This document shows, piece by piece, positions 48,342-58,146 of a stretch of DNA of 64,000 nt. The notes below the pieces were generated by a model. The model was given only the letters and a program-made list of their open reading frames with translations. It was not told the origin of the DNA and did no database searches. Origin of the DNA: Pseudomonas denitrificans (nom. rej.) (GTDB taxonomy: Bacteria; Pseudomonadota; Gammaproteobacteria; Pseudomonadales; Pseudomonadaceae); assembly GCF_008807415.1 (NCBI RefSeq), contig NZ_CP043626.1, positions 1,488,001-1,552,000 of the forward strand, given 5' to 3'. Within the stretch, counting starts at the first letter, position 1. Every line of letters begins with the position of its first letter. The translations under genes were made by a program, and so were the position numbers.

Positions 48342-49034
48342 CTACTGCGGCCCGTCGCTGACCGACCAGCTGGCTGCCGAAACGTAGGGGGCCAGGGCCA
48401 GTTCGCCGACCAGCGACTCCAGCAGGCTGTCCTTGTCGCTCGGGGCCAGCACCAGGGCGGCCACTTCCACGTCCCCGCCGGTCTTGCGCGCGTGGCTTTC
48501 CAGGCTCTGCAGGGCCAGGCCGTTGGCGCTCAGACGGCGCAGCAGGGTGGAGCGCACCAGCGCTTCCTGGTGGGCTTCGGTGACGGCCTGGACCGTGTAG
48601 TAGCGCTCGCTGCTCGGCTCGATAGGGGCGTGACGCTGGATCCAGCGGGTCACCGAGGGCAGGGTGAGGTTGCACAGCACGATCAGCAGGGTGGCGACCA
48701 GCGCTGCCGCGAGGAATCCGGCGCCTGCCAGCACACCCACCGCGCCGGTGCACCAGACGGTGGCGGCGGTGCTCAGGCCGCGCACGCTGAGGCCGTCGCG
48801 CATGATCACGCCGGCGCCGAGGAAGCCGATGCCGGTGACCACCTGGGCTGACATGCGCACCACCTGGTCTTCCGCGTTCATGAGGAAGGGCAAGGTGGCG
48901 AAGGTGGCTGCGCCGAGCGCGACCAGACCGTGGGTGGCGACGCCGGTGAAGCGCTGGCGCCACTGGCGCTCCATGCCTATCAGGGCGCCAAAGCAGAGCG
49001 CCGCGAAGAGGTCGAGGACGATTTCGAAGGACAT
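48342..49034 (-). CDS. MgtC/SapB family membrane protein
   Basis: Protein of 230 aa. Five hydrophobic segments with the family motifs AALCFGALIGMERQWRQR, GAATFATLPF, GIGFLGAGVIMR and GLSTAATVWCTGAVG, then a cytoplasmic ACT-like C-terminal domain (YYTVQAVTEAHQEALVRS). MgtC supports growth at low magnesium and modulates the F1Fo ATPase and virulence in Salmonella and P. aeruginosa (established). Start at 49034 chosen by family alignment; no ribosome site upstream of the longer frame. Single gene. Confidence 0.9.
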   Translation of the reverse strand: MSFEIVLDLFAALCFGALIGMERQWRQRFTGVATHGLVALGAATFATLPFLMNAEDQVVRMSAQVVTGIGFLGAGVIMRDGLSVRGLSTAATVWCTGAVGVLAGAGFLAAALVATLLIVLCNLTLPSVTRWIQRHAPIEPSSERYYTVQAVTEAHQEALVRSTLLRRLSANGLALQSLESHARKTGGDVEVAALVLAPSDKDSLLESLVGELALAPYVSAASWSVSDGPQ

Positions 49035-49346
49035 GCCTTTGTTACTCCGCGCCGGCCTTGCGCCAGCGCCCGTGGAAAGGGGCATCTTGCCCCGGTGAGG
49101 ATGAAGGTGTGGCCAGTCTACCGGGCCGGAGAGTACGGCGGGCTGATATGTCGCAATCCAGTCGCCGGACCGCCTGGACGCGCCGTGGGTGCCACTCTCC
49201 TGGGCAGTTGGATGGGAAGTTTCCCATGCCTTTCTCAGTCTGCGAGCGTCCGCATGACCAGGGGCGCACTCTAGAATTGCGCTCTTGCCGGCAGTTGTTC
49301 GTCAGCAGAATCCGACACCCGTTCAATTTGGCGCAAAGGCGTTTAC

Positions 49347-50279
49347 ATGAAGTTCAAGGAAGTCATTGCCTCTCTGTTCATTGGCACCATGCTGGTGGGT
49401 TGTGACCAGTCGGGCAAGACAACTGCCGACCCCGCCAACTGGCTCAGCGTTCCGACGTTGCCGATCATCCAGGATGCGATCCTGCCCCTGGCGCCGACCT
49501 TCGGTGGGCAGCGCGATGGCGTGCTGAGTCAGCAGATCTGCGCGCTGGCTACCGGAAAGGCCACACAGGGCCAGATCAACGAACAGCTCAGAAAACTGAA
49601 CATCGAGCCCACCCGTTTGCCGTTGACCAGCAACGATGCGGTGGCTTTGCTGGTCAACGGCAATGTGGCGGCGCAGACCATCGCTTGCGCCGCGTATCAG
49701 GCCACCGAAGTATTGCGCCCGATCGATATGCGCGACGTCATCAAGCCGGCGAGCCAGGCGAGTGATCTGCAAGAGCAAGGCACGACGGTCGCCGAGGTTG
49801 GCAAGGAAAAGGGCAGAGAGAAAGAAGCGAGCAAGGCCACGGCTCCAGCGAAAGATGTCGATGCCGGCCGCGTTGCCCAGCTACTGCCGCTGCGAATTGC
49901 CCAGGCACGAGCCAACGCGGACATCTTTGCCCTGATTGCGGAACAGTTGCAGCGCACACCAGGCCTCAGTATTCAGGAGTATCGCGACAAGGCTCGGGAT
50001 CTGTTCATCCGCCTGGCACCGATTTATCTGGAGCGAATCGCGCAGCAGATGCCGCCGAGCAACGCCGGCTACCAGGTCCAGCAAATGGATGCCCGGCGCT
50101 TCGTCTTCAGCAACAACGTCGGCGCGCGATTCGATTATTCCGTCGAGAATGGACTGTTGCTCAGTCAGAACGGAGTGATCTGGTATGGCAATGGACATTT
50201 ACTGGGTTCTGTCTATCGGTTGAGAGCGGCTTACTTCCCAGCAGGTGTCAGTAAGCTGTTGGCAGCGAAGCAGCCGTGA
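49347..50279 (+). CDS. lipoprotein A of the adhesin locus (paralogue of 57052-57957)
   Basis: Protein of 310 aa. The lipobox is LVGC (Cys19), so it is membrane-anchored. The mature part has NWLSVPTLPIIQDAILPLAP, a QICALATGKATQ segment, a charged, Lys/Glu-rich linker (about 140-175) and a conserved C-terminal half: ARANADIFALIAEQLQRTPG, LFIRLAPIYLERI, FDYSVENGLLL and an IWYGNGHLLG strand. The same blocks occur in lipoprotein B on the far side of the adhesin and TpgA genes. I do not recognise a known family. It ends 67 bases before a terminator and is transcribed separately from the adhesin gene, about 800 bases away. Confidence 0.85.
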   Translation: MKFKEVIASLFIGTMLVGCDQSGKTTADPANWLSVPTLPIIQDAILPLAPTFGGQRDGVLSQQICALATGKATQGQINEQLRKLNIEPTRLPLTSNDAVALLVNGNVAAQTIACAAYQATEVLRPIDMRDVIKPASQASDLQEQGTTVAEVGKEKGREKEASKATAPAKDVDAGRVAQLLPLRIAQARANADIFALIAEQLQRTPGLSIQEYRDKARDLFIRLAPIYLERIAQQMPPSNAGYQVQQMDARRFVFSNNVGARFDYSVENGLLLSQNGVIWYGNGHLLGSVYRLRAAYFPAGVSKLLAAKQP

Positions 50280-50346
50280 AGAGGAGGGCTGTAGATGGCG
50301 TTTCGGCTTTCCCGATCGGAGTGTTAGCTCCCTGTCCTGCATCATG

Positions 50347-50372
50347 AAAATCCCGGCTACTGCCGGGATTTT
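50347..50372. terminator. rho-independent terminator after lipoprotein A
   Basis: AAAATCCCGGC-TAC-TGCCGGGATTTT, a perfect hairpin with A and T runs on both sides, about 67 bases after the stop. Confidence 0.88.
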
Positions 50373-50379
50373 GCTTTCT

Positions 50380-50660
50380 GGAGTCAGCACCAGAGCATCT
50401 GCCGGGAAGCCATTGTCGAAGCGGGCTGCGCACCATTTGTCCAAATGGGCGCATGCCTGAAGGCGCTCGACCAGGGCCTCGGTAAATTCCTACGACCCAA
50501 TCAGTATTGGGTTCATATTCCAATTTCCCCCATCTCTCTAGCATGCCTTCCATCAGGATTATCTGGCGATAATTCATGTGATTAAAGGCAGAACCTAAAG
50601 TGATTTCTAGAAGTTTGAGCGAGCAGGCGTGCAGCCTTTCCATGGCCGCCAGCTGCAATT
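50380..50660 (-). pseudogene. possible gene remnant in an AT-richer stretch upstream of the adhesin
   Basis: The minus strand has protein-like sequence split over two frames: MERLHACSLKLLEITLGSAF and LERWGKLEYEPNTDWVVG, then, in another frame, EALVERLQACAHLDKWCAA and RFDNGFPADALVLTP. The change of frame is near 50487-50500. This stretch is clearly poorer in GC than the flanking genes. No family was recognised and no stop is placed before the terminator, so it may also be non-coding. The rest of the 50280-51072 gap should hold the adhesin promoter; nothing else is seen. Confidence 0.25.
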
Positions 50661-51075
50661 GGCGCGTCCGCCTCGCTCTTCGCCACGCTGGACTCCTCGC
50701 TGTAGGGCGCTCCTGCCTCGGCCAAATCGAAGTCGCCGTTAATTATCCATGCACCTCTTCTGTATCCGGACTTTCCGGCTCGCCCGCGGCGGATCTGGCC
50801 GTCGGGGCGAGTGCTGTCGCCGGCCCGGATGAGTTCGCCCCACGTCCTGTAAATCGCTGCATCCCAACGCAAGTTCCGCCAGGGGTGTCGGTGCGTTTTT
50901 CCTGAATCGAAATGGCGTTGCGGATCACCCGCCGGGAAGTTGCCGCTTCGGCGATCAGGCAATTTCCGGGGCGAGTGACTCCCGAGCATCGCGTCGTGCG
51001 TAGCCGCTACCTGCCGAACCAGCAGGTATCCGTAACGCCGAGCGCCATCGCGGTTTTGCTTCTTCTGGAGTAATG

Positions 51076-54000
51076 ATGAACAAGGTGTATCGTCTGGTTT
51101 GGAATGCCGCCCTCAATGCCTGGGTGGTCGCTTGTGAATTCGCCACGGCCAAGGGCAAGGGCAAGCGTGGCTCGCGGCGCCAGAAAGCCCGTGGAGCAGG
51201 CCTGGCGGCGACTTCGCTGGCGTTGGCCATCGGGGCCTCGCAGGTCGCTTGGGCCGAAGAAGCGCAAAGCGTGAATTTCGCTGATGCCTCGAAGTCCATC
51301 AGCAGTTCTGCATCCGCTTCCCGTGATGCGGAGTCGTCCGCAGCCCTGGCATATTCCACGGCCCTGGGCGCCTTCAGGGCTGTAGCGGAGACTCCTGCTG
51401 CTGCGATAGGCAGCACCAGCTACGCGCTTGCTCCGGCGTCGGCCGCAGAAGCCACCAGCCCGAAAGCCGGATCGCTGGGTGCGGCTCTGATGAACTCCGC
51501 GGGCAGCACGGAGGCGCATTACGCAAGTGTCAACGACGGCAATGTCCAGGGCGCGAACTACACCAACGACGGCGCGAGCGGGACCAACTCGATGGCCGTC
51601 GGCGTCAGCGCGAAAGCTTCCGGTGCGCGAGCCACGGCGCTGGGCTACAGCACCAGCGCTGGCGCCATCGACAGCCTGGCACTTGGTTCGGGTTCGAAGA
51701 CCACCGCGATTCGCAGCATGGCAATCGGCACCAATGCATCGGCGGCCGGAGTAGGGGCCATTGCCCAGGGTGACGGCGCCAGCGCGACTCCCAACGATTC
51801 CATTGCCATGGGCACGAATGCCCAGACGCTCGCCAACGACGCCAGTATCGCCATCGGCAAGGACTCGGTATCCCAATCCATCCTCGGCCCCGGTTCGGTG
51901 GCAGTCGGCAACGAAGCCCAGGCACTGACCAGCGGTAGCGTTGCCATCGGTTATCAGGCGCTGGCCGATGAGGTCAATCCGCCCAGCGCGTTTACCGGCA
52001 ACGTCGCTATCGGCCGCATGGCCCATGCGACCAACAGCCTGACGGACCCCAGCGAGGCTTCGACGGCTGTCGGTAACGAGTCCTTCGCCGACAAGGGTGG
52101 CGTAGCGATCGGTGAGCGCACCAATGCCGCGGGCAAACTCAGCACCGCTCTGGGTAACTCTGCCTCCGCGACCATGGATAATGCCGTGGCAGTGGGCCCG
52201 AAGGCCAAGGCAACGGCTATCGATGCGGTGGCCATTGGTAACGGCGCCTCGGCGCAACACGCGCGCTCGGTGGCCCTGGGCGTCAGCTCCACCACCAGTG
52301 CGACGGTTGCCACGAAGAACATCCAGATCGGCGACACCACCTATGATTTCGCCGGTGTGGCACCGACCAGCACCGTCAGCATCGGCAACGTTGGCAACGA
52401 ACGTACGCTGACGAACGTTGCGGCGGGGCGAATCAGCCGGACCAGCACGGACGCCATCAACGGCTCCCAGCTCTTTGCGGTCACCGAGTCGATCGATGAC
52501 GTGATCGCCACGCCGATCACCTTCGCCGGCAACACCGGCAGCACGGCCAAGCAACTGGGCGACACCCTGACTGTGCAAGGTGCAGCCACCACGGCTGGCA
52601 CGTACAGTGGCGCAAACCTGAAGACCGAGGTCGATGCCAATGGGCAGCTCAATCTGCTGCTGGCCGACAACCCGGCCTTCACCAGCCTGACAGCCGGCGG
52701 AACGACGACGCTGGATGGGGCGGGCCTGACCATTGCCAATGGTCCTAGCGTGACCACTGCCGGGATCGATGCCGGCGGCGAGCAGATCAGGAACCTTGCC
52801 CAGGGCGTCGACGGTACCGACGCGGTCAACGTCGACCAGTTGAACGACACGATCAACCGCTCCGCCAAAACGCACTACTACAGTGTCAATGACAACGGCG
52901 AGCAAGGTGGCAACTACGACAACGACGGCGCCACTGGTGTCAACGCACTGGCAGCTGGCGTGGGCGCCAAGGCCGCGCAGGAAGGCGCAGTTGCCCTGGG
53001 CTCGGGTTCGGTAACCGATGCTGCCGTAGCCACCACTGGCACCACCGTTGCCGGCACGGATTACACCTTCGCCGGAGCCGCGCCGACCAGCACGGTCAGC
53101 GTGGGCAGTGTTGGCAATGAGCGCACCATCACCAACGTTGCGGCTGGCCGCCTGAGCGAAACCAGCACGGATGCGGTCAACGGTTCTCAGCTGTTCGCCA
53201 CCAACTCCGCCATCGGCCACCTCGATGCGGGTTCGGTGAAGTACGACGTCAACCCTGACGGCACCATCAACTACAACACCATCGCCCTGGGTGGTGATAC
53301 CTACAACACGACCACCAGGACCGGCGGCACGCGAATCAAGAATCTCGCTGCGGGTGTGGACGGTGGCGATGCGGTCAACGTCGACCAGCTGAACGATACC
53401 GTCGACGGCGCGAAGACCCATTACTACAGCGTCAATGACAACGGCGTACTGGGCGACAACTACAACAACGACGGCGCCACCGGTGTGAACGCACTGGCCG
53501 CTGGCATGGGCGCCAAAGCCGCACAGGACGGCGCAGTTGCGCTGGGTTCGGGTTCGGTAACCGATGCTGCTGTAGCCACCACTGGCACCACCGTTGCCGG
53601 CACGGATTACACCTTCGCCGGAACCGCGCCGACCAGCACGGTCAGCGTGGGCAGTGTTGGTAATGAGCGCACCATCACCAACGTTGCGGCGGGCCGCCTG
53701 AGCGAAACCAGCACCGATGCGGTCAACGGTTCTCAGCTGTTCGCCACCAACTCCGCCATCGACAACCTCGATGCGGGTTCGGTGAAGTACGACGTCAACC
53801 CCGACGGCAGCATCAACTACAACAGCGTGACCCTGGGTGGTGACACCTACAGCAGCACCACCAGGAACGGTGGGACACGCATCACCAACGTCGCTCGCGG
53901 CGTGGGTGACAGCGATGCGGTGAACATGTCTCAGCTCAATGAGACCAACACCCAGGTTACCCAGAACACCACGGACATCGGTGGTCTGGACGGCCGTGTC

Positions 54001-56090
54001 ACCAACATCTACGAGACGGGCACCAAGTACTTCCACGCCAATTCCACCGGTACGGATTCCGTGGCTTCCGGCCAGGATTCCGTGGCCATAGGCATGGGCG
54101 CCTTGTCCAGTCACGACGGTAGTGTGGCGCTGGGGGCGGGTTCCGTTGCGGACGGCAGTACGCTGGAGCACGAGGCTTATCTGGCAGGTGGAACTGCCAA
54201 GGGTGAGGTGAACATCGGTGATCGTCGCATCACTGGCGTGGCGGCTGGCGCAGAGGATACCGATGCGGTCAACGTAGCCCAGTTGAAGCTCGCGGCGAGC
54301 GAAGCATCGGCCGGTGCAGTCAAGTACGACGTCAATCCCGACGGCAGCATCAACTACGACAGCGTGACCCTGGGGGCGACACCTACAACAGCACCACCAG
54401 GACCGGTGGGACACGCATCACCAACGTCGCTCGCGGCGTGGACGACAGCGACGCGGTCAACATGTCTCAGCTCAATGAGACCAACGCCCAGGTTACCCAG
54501 AACACCACGGACATCGGTGGTCTGGACGGCCGCGTCACCAACATCTACGAGACAGGCACCAAGTACTTCCACGCCAATTCCACCGGCACAGATTCCGTGG
54601 CTTCCGGGCAGGATTCCGTGGCCATTGGCATGGGCGCCGTTTCCAGCCATGACAGCAGCGTGGCATTGGGCGCGGGTTCGATCACGGACGAGGCTGTCGC
54701 CACCACTGGTACGACAATCCGAGGCACAAGTTACAGCTTCGCCGGCACCGCGCCGACCAGCACGGTCAGCGTGGGCAGTGTCGGCAATGAGCGCACCATC
54801 ACCAACGTTGCTGCTGGCCGTCTGAGTGAAACCAGCACTGATGCCGTCAACGGTTCGCAACTGTTTGCGACCAACCAGGCCATCGAGAATATCGACGGCA
54901 GCCTCGGCACGCTGGACAAGGGCGCGGTCAAGTATGTGATCAACGAGGACGGCAGCGTCGACTACAACGCCGTTGCCCTGGGTGGTACGACTTACAACAA
55001 GTCCGGACGCTCCGGCGGTACGCGCATTACCAACCTCGCTGCGGGGGTCGACGGCGGCGACGCGGTCAACGTCGACCAGCTGAATATCGCGATGGCCAAT
55101 GCCGAGACGCACTACTACAGCGTCAACGACGGTGGCGAGCAGGGTGGCAACTACGCCAATGATGGCGCGCAGGGCAAGAACTCGGTGGCAGCGGGTGTCA
55201 ATGCCAGTGCTACCTCCGATGGTGGGGTGGCCCTGGGCAGCGACTCGGTGGCAGCTCGGGAAGCGGGCGCGACCGGGTATGTTCCTGATGGCGCTACCGA
55301 TGAGCAGACGCAGGCGATTGCCGCGACCACCAGCACCAGGGGCGCAGTCAGCGTCGGTGACGCAAGCTCCGGTATCTATCGCCAGGTGACTGGCGTTGCT
55401 GCCGGCAGCGAGGACAGCGACGCAGTCAACGTGGCCCAGCTCAAGGGGGTGGTGAACAGTACCAACGCTGATATCACCAACATCGCCAACGGCAAGGACG
55501 GCATGTTCCAGGTGAACAACACCAGTAACCTGCCCAAGCCGAAAGTCACCGGAAAGGACGCCGTGGCTGGTGGTGCTGGCGCCGAGGCTTCCGGGGCCAA
55601 CTCCGCAGCCATCGGTACCCGCGCCAAGGCGACCGCCAGCAACTCGGTCGCGCTGGGTAATGACTCGATCGCCGATCGCTCCAACTCGGTCTCGGTGGGC
55701 AGCGCCGGTTCGGAACGGCAGATCACCAACCTGGCCGCCGGCACCGCCGATACGGATGCGGTCAACCTGGCTCAGCTCAACAAGGCTACCGGGGACATCA
55801 ACAACAACATCAACAACGTCTATAGCGACCTCAAGCATGACTTGAAGAAGCAGGACGACACCTTGAGTGCTGGTATCGCGGGAGCGCTGGCGGCCGCGAC
55901 GCTGCCACAGCCGTATGTGCCGGGTGCAAGCATGGCGTCGGTGGGTATGGGCAACTACCGCGGGCAGAACGCCCTGGCAATTGGTGTTTCGCGCATCTCC
56001 GACAACGGCAAATGGGTAACCAAACTTTCCGGCAACACGGACTCCCAGGGCGAGTTCGGCGTGTCGGTTGGCGTTGGTTACCAGTGGTGA
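51076..56090 (+). pseudogene. trimeric autotransporter adhesin, YadA/Ata family (frame broken by a 1-base shortfall)
   Basis: About 1671 aa if one G is added to the G-run at 54372-54376; as given the frame shifts there. N-terminus: extended signal peptide region MNKVYRLVWNAALNAWVVAC, then a long signal peptide to about residue 60. Head: YadA-like 14-residue repeats (SMAIGTNASAAG, SVALGVSSTTS). Then several stalk modules, each with a neck motif such as AAGRLSETSTDAVNGSQLF, a YYSVND segment and a VKYDVNPDG segment. C-terminus: coiled coil and the 12-strand-forming anchor (YRGQNALAIGVSRISDNGKW, GVSVGVGYQW). It makes a trimeric surface fibre for adhesion. TTG-GGAG ribosome site at 51067-51070 favours the second ATG. 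Followed by TpgA in one operon. Confidence 0.9.
52873..53964 (+). repeat. tandem 546-bp coding repeat in the adhesin stalk
   Basis: Two 182-residue modules begin at the HYYSVNDN codons (52873 and 53419). Long stretches are nearly identical at DNA level, for example about 53021-53190 against about 53567-53736 with only a few silent changes. A further pair (53923 and 54459) repeats NMSQLNETN and YFHANSTGTDSVAS. Confidence 0.85.
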
Positions 56091-56108
56091 TCCCTTCCTG
56101 AGGTCGAG

Positions 56109-56140
56109 GCCCGGCTCAGCCGGGCCATTCGCGGTTTTTT
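56109..56140 (+). terminator. hairpin with T-run between adhesin and tpgA
   Basis: GGCCCGGCTCAGCCGGGCC (56109-56127), then CATTCGCGG and TTTTTT. It is 19 bases after the adhesin stop and 14 bases before the TpgA start. It probably lowers, but need not abolish, read-through into tpgA. Confidence 0.7.
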
Positions 56141-56153
56141 CGAGGTTTATCAG

Positions 56154-56966
56154 ATGTTCGAGCAATTCAAACTGGGCGGCCTGAAGCTGGCCCTCGCGGC
56201 ATCCGCGCTGACTGCGCTGGCCGCCTGCGGAACCGTCAGCGACGTCGACTCGGCAGGGCATACGCAGCAGCCGGTGTTCCCGGCGATGGACGATGCCAGC
56301 CTTCCCGAAGGCAGTTACGTCAACCTGGAAAACCTGGGCAAGATGCGTCCGGGCATGACCAAGCATCAGGTCCAGGACCTGCTGGGCCACCCTCAGTTCT
56401 CTGAGGGCATGTTCGGCGTGCGTGAGTGGGACTACATCTTCAAGTTCCGTCAGGCCGAAGGCCAACCTGACAAGGTCTGCCAGTACAAGGTGCTCTACGA
56501 CAAGGACCACATTGCGCAGTCCTTCTACTTCCTCCCGGCAGATTGCCAGCAGGCGGCCCCGGCGCCGGTGCCGGCACCCTCGCCGGCGCCTCAACCCAGG
56601 GCGCGGACACTCAATCTGGAGGCAGATGCCTCGTTTGCCTTCGGTAGCGCAGTGCTGCGTCCGGAAGGCAAGGCGAAGCTGGATGAGCTGGCCGAAGGCC
56701 TGAAGAGCGCCGAAGTCACTTCAGTGGAAATCGTCGGCTACACCGACCGCATCGGTAGCGTGCAGAACAATATCCGCCTGTCCCAGGCGCGGGCCAATGC
56801 GGTGCGCTCCTACCTGATGCAACACGGTATCTCCGGAGCGCTGATCAGCGCCGAGGGGAGAGGGCCTGCTCAACCGCTGGTCAATTGTCCGGGAGCATCG
56901 ACACCCGAGGTCATTGCCTGCCTGGCGCCTAACCGTCGCACGAGCGTGGCGGTTCAGGCGAACTGA
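56154..56966 (+). CDS. tpgA: TpgA-type OmpA-domain lipoprotein, partner of the trimeric autotransporter
   Basis: Protein of 270 aa. Lipobox LAAC (Cys25). N-terminal SmpA/BamE-like domain (residues about 55-115: LGKMRPGMTKHQVQDLLGHP, WDYIFKFR). Pro/Ala-rich linker (APAPVPAPSPAPQPRA). C-terminal OmpA peptidoglycan-binding domain (FAFGSAVLRPEGKAKLDELA, VGYTDRIGS, LSQARANAVRSYL). In Acinetobacter, TpgA has this same combination, sits next to the Ata/AtaA gene and is needed to place the fibre on the cell surface while holding peptidoglycan. Gene order here is identical: adhesin then TpgA, 63 bases apart. Confidence 0.88.
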   Translation: MFEQFKLGGLKLALAASALTALAACGTVSDVDSAGHTQQPVFPAMDDASLPEGSYVNLENLGKMRPGMTKHQVQDLLGHPQFSEGMFGVREWDYIFKFRQAEGQPDKVCQYKVLYDKDHIAQSFYFLPADCQQAAPAPVPAPSPAPQPRARTLNLEADASFAFGSAVLRPEGKAKLDELAEGLKSAEVTSVEIVGYTDRIGSVQNNIRLSQARANAVRSYLMQHGISGALISAEGRGPAQPLVNCPGASTPEVIACLAPNRRTSVAVQAN

Positions 56967-57051
56967 GGCTGAGGCGCAGCAGCGGCCAGCTGTTGCGCCT
57001 TCCTTACTTCTGGCACCCCTCTCTTTTTCTCTTCTCCAGCTCCTGCCTGCC

Positions 57052-57957
57052 ATGATCCTTCGATACTGCGTCCTTGCTCTTGCCTTGAGCTCCCTGGCCT
57101 TGTCTGGCTGCAGGGAGCCGCACCCAGCTCAACCCTCGGGAAGCGCTGCCGTTCATCGCAACTGGTTGAGTCTACCTGCCTTGCCGTTGGTGCAGGGCGC
57201 CGTGCTCGAGCTGGCGCCTCGGCTGGACAATGGCCTTACGGCGGAGTTGATGAACCAGATCTGCGGCCTGGCGCGCGGCGACCTGTCACAGGATCAGGTC
57301 AACCAGTTCCTGGCCGATCGAAGGCTGGACGCCGCGCCAGGGCAGGATCGCAACCCGGCTCTGGTGCTGCTGAAAAACGGTGACCGGGCGGGGCAGGCCA
57401 CCCTTTGTGCCGCCTACCTGGCGGGCACCGTGTTCAGTACGGCCGATCTGCAGCCATTTCTGGAGGCGAGCGCTGGTACCAACCACGCTGCCGATGGGAA
57501 AGCCAACCAGCCGGAGGCGACGGCGAGCCAGGACAGCGTGACGATGCTGCTGTCAGTACGGCTCGCCGTTGCTCGCGCCAATGCCGATGTCTTTGCATTG
57601 ATTGCCAGCGAAATGCAGCGGCGACCCGGGCTGACGCCCCTGGAAGTTCGCGAGCAGGTGCAGCAGCTTTTCAGCCGCCTGGCGCCAACCTATCTGGCAC
57701 GTATCCGTGCCCGCTTTCAGGCGCCCGGAACAGTGCTTCAACAGATTCGCCTGGACAAGGAGACGCTTGTTTTCAGCTCCTCCGATGGCGCCGATTTCGT
57801 GCTGGAAAAGGGGCAGCTGCGGCTTCGTCAGGACGGCGTGATGATCTATGGAGACGGTCGCCTGCATGGCCTGATTCGAGCATTGCAGGTGGCTTATTTC
57901 GACGCTCAGGCGGCGGCGTTGCTGACACCCTCTGACATGGCTGTGCCGGACAATTGA
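57052..57957 (+). CDS. lipoprotein B of the adhesin locus (paralogue of 49347-50279)
   Basis: Protein of 301 aa. Lipobox LSGC (Cys20). Shared blocks with lipoprotein A: NWLSLPALPLVQGAVLELAP, an ICGLARGDLSQ segment, ARANADVFALIASEMQRRPG, LFSRLAPTYLARI and a FVLEKGQLRLRQDGVMIYGD-type strand. The linker differs. It lies 85 bases after tpgA in the same direction, so it is probably the third gene of the adhesin operon. Start at 57052 follows a pyrimidine-rich stretch with no clear ribosome site. Function unknown; an accessory role in fibre assembly is inference. Confidence 0.82.
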   Translation: MILRYCVLALALSSLALSGCREPHPAQPSGSAAVHRNWLSLPALPLVQGAVLELAPRLDNGLTAELMNQICGLARGDLSQDQVNQFLADRRLDAAPGQDRNPALVLLKNGDRAGQATLCAAYLAGTVFSTADLQPFLEASAGTNHAADGKANQPEATASQDSVTMLLSVRLAVARANADVFALIASEMQRRPGLTPLEVREQVQQLFSRLAPTYLARIRARFQAPGTVLQQIRLDKETLVFSSSDGADFVLEKGQLRLRQDGVMIYGDGRLHGLIRALQVAYFDAQAAALLTPSDMAVPDN

Positions 57958-58146
57958 TCGCCTGGAGCCCCGCCGCGGTATAAACCGGATGACGCAACGG
58001 CTCTGCGCGTTTGCGGGCGGACGAATCAGAAGCCTCAGTACGGAAAGCCTGGGTGTGGACGAATGTCCTGTCAGAAATATCCTTAATCGACTTTGGGCGG
58101 CGGCTTCGCGGCGGGCAGAGCGGCAGAATGCGCGGCAGTCTTGTCG

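Noticed and set aside
51007..54414. Open frame of 1135 codons on the minus strand opposite the adhesin gene
   Set aside because: It mirrors the repeats of the adhesin gene, has no ribosome site and Gly/Ala/Arg/Val-biased composition; the plus strand has clear ESPR, head, neck and anchor motifs.
52873..54700. CRISPR-like or minisatellite array
   Set aside because: The repeats are in frame, several hundred bases long and coding for stalk modules; there are no short repeats with unique spacers.
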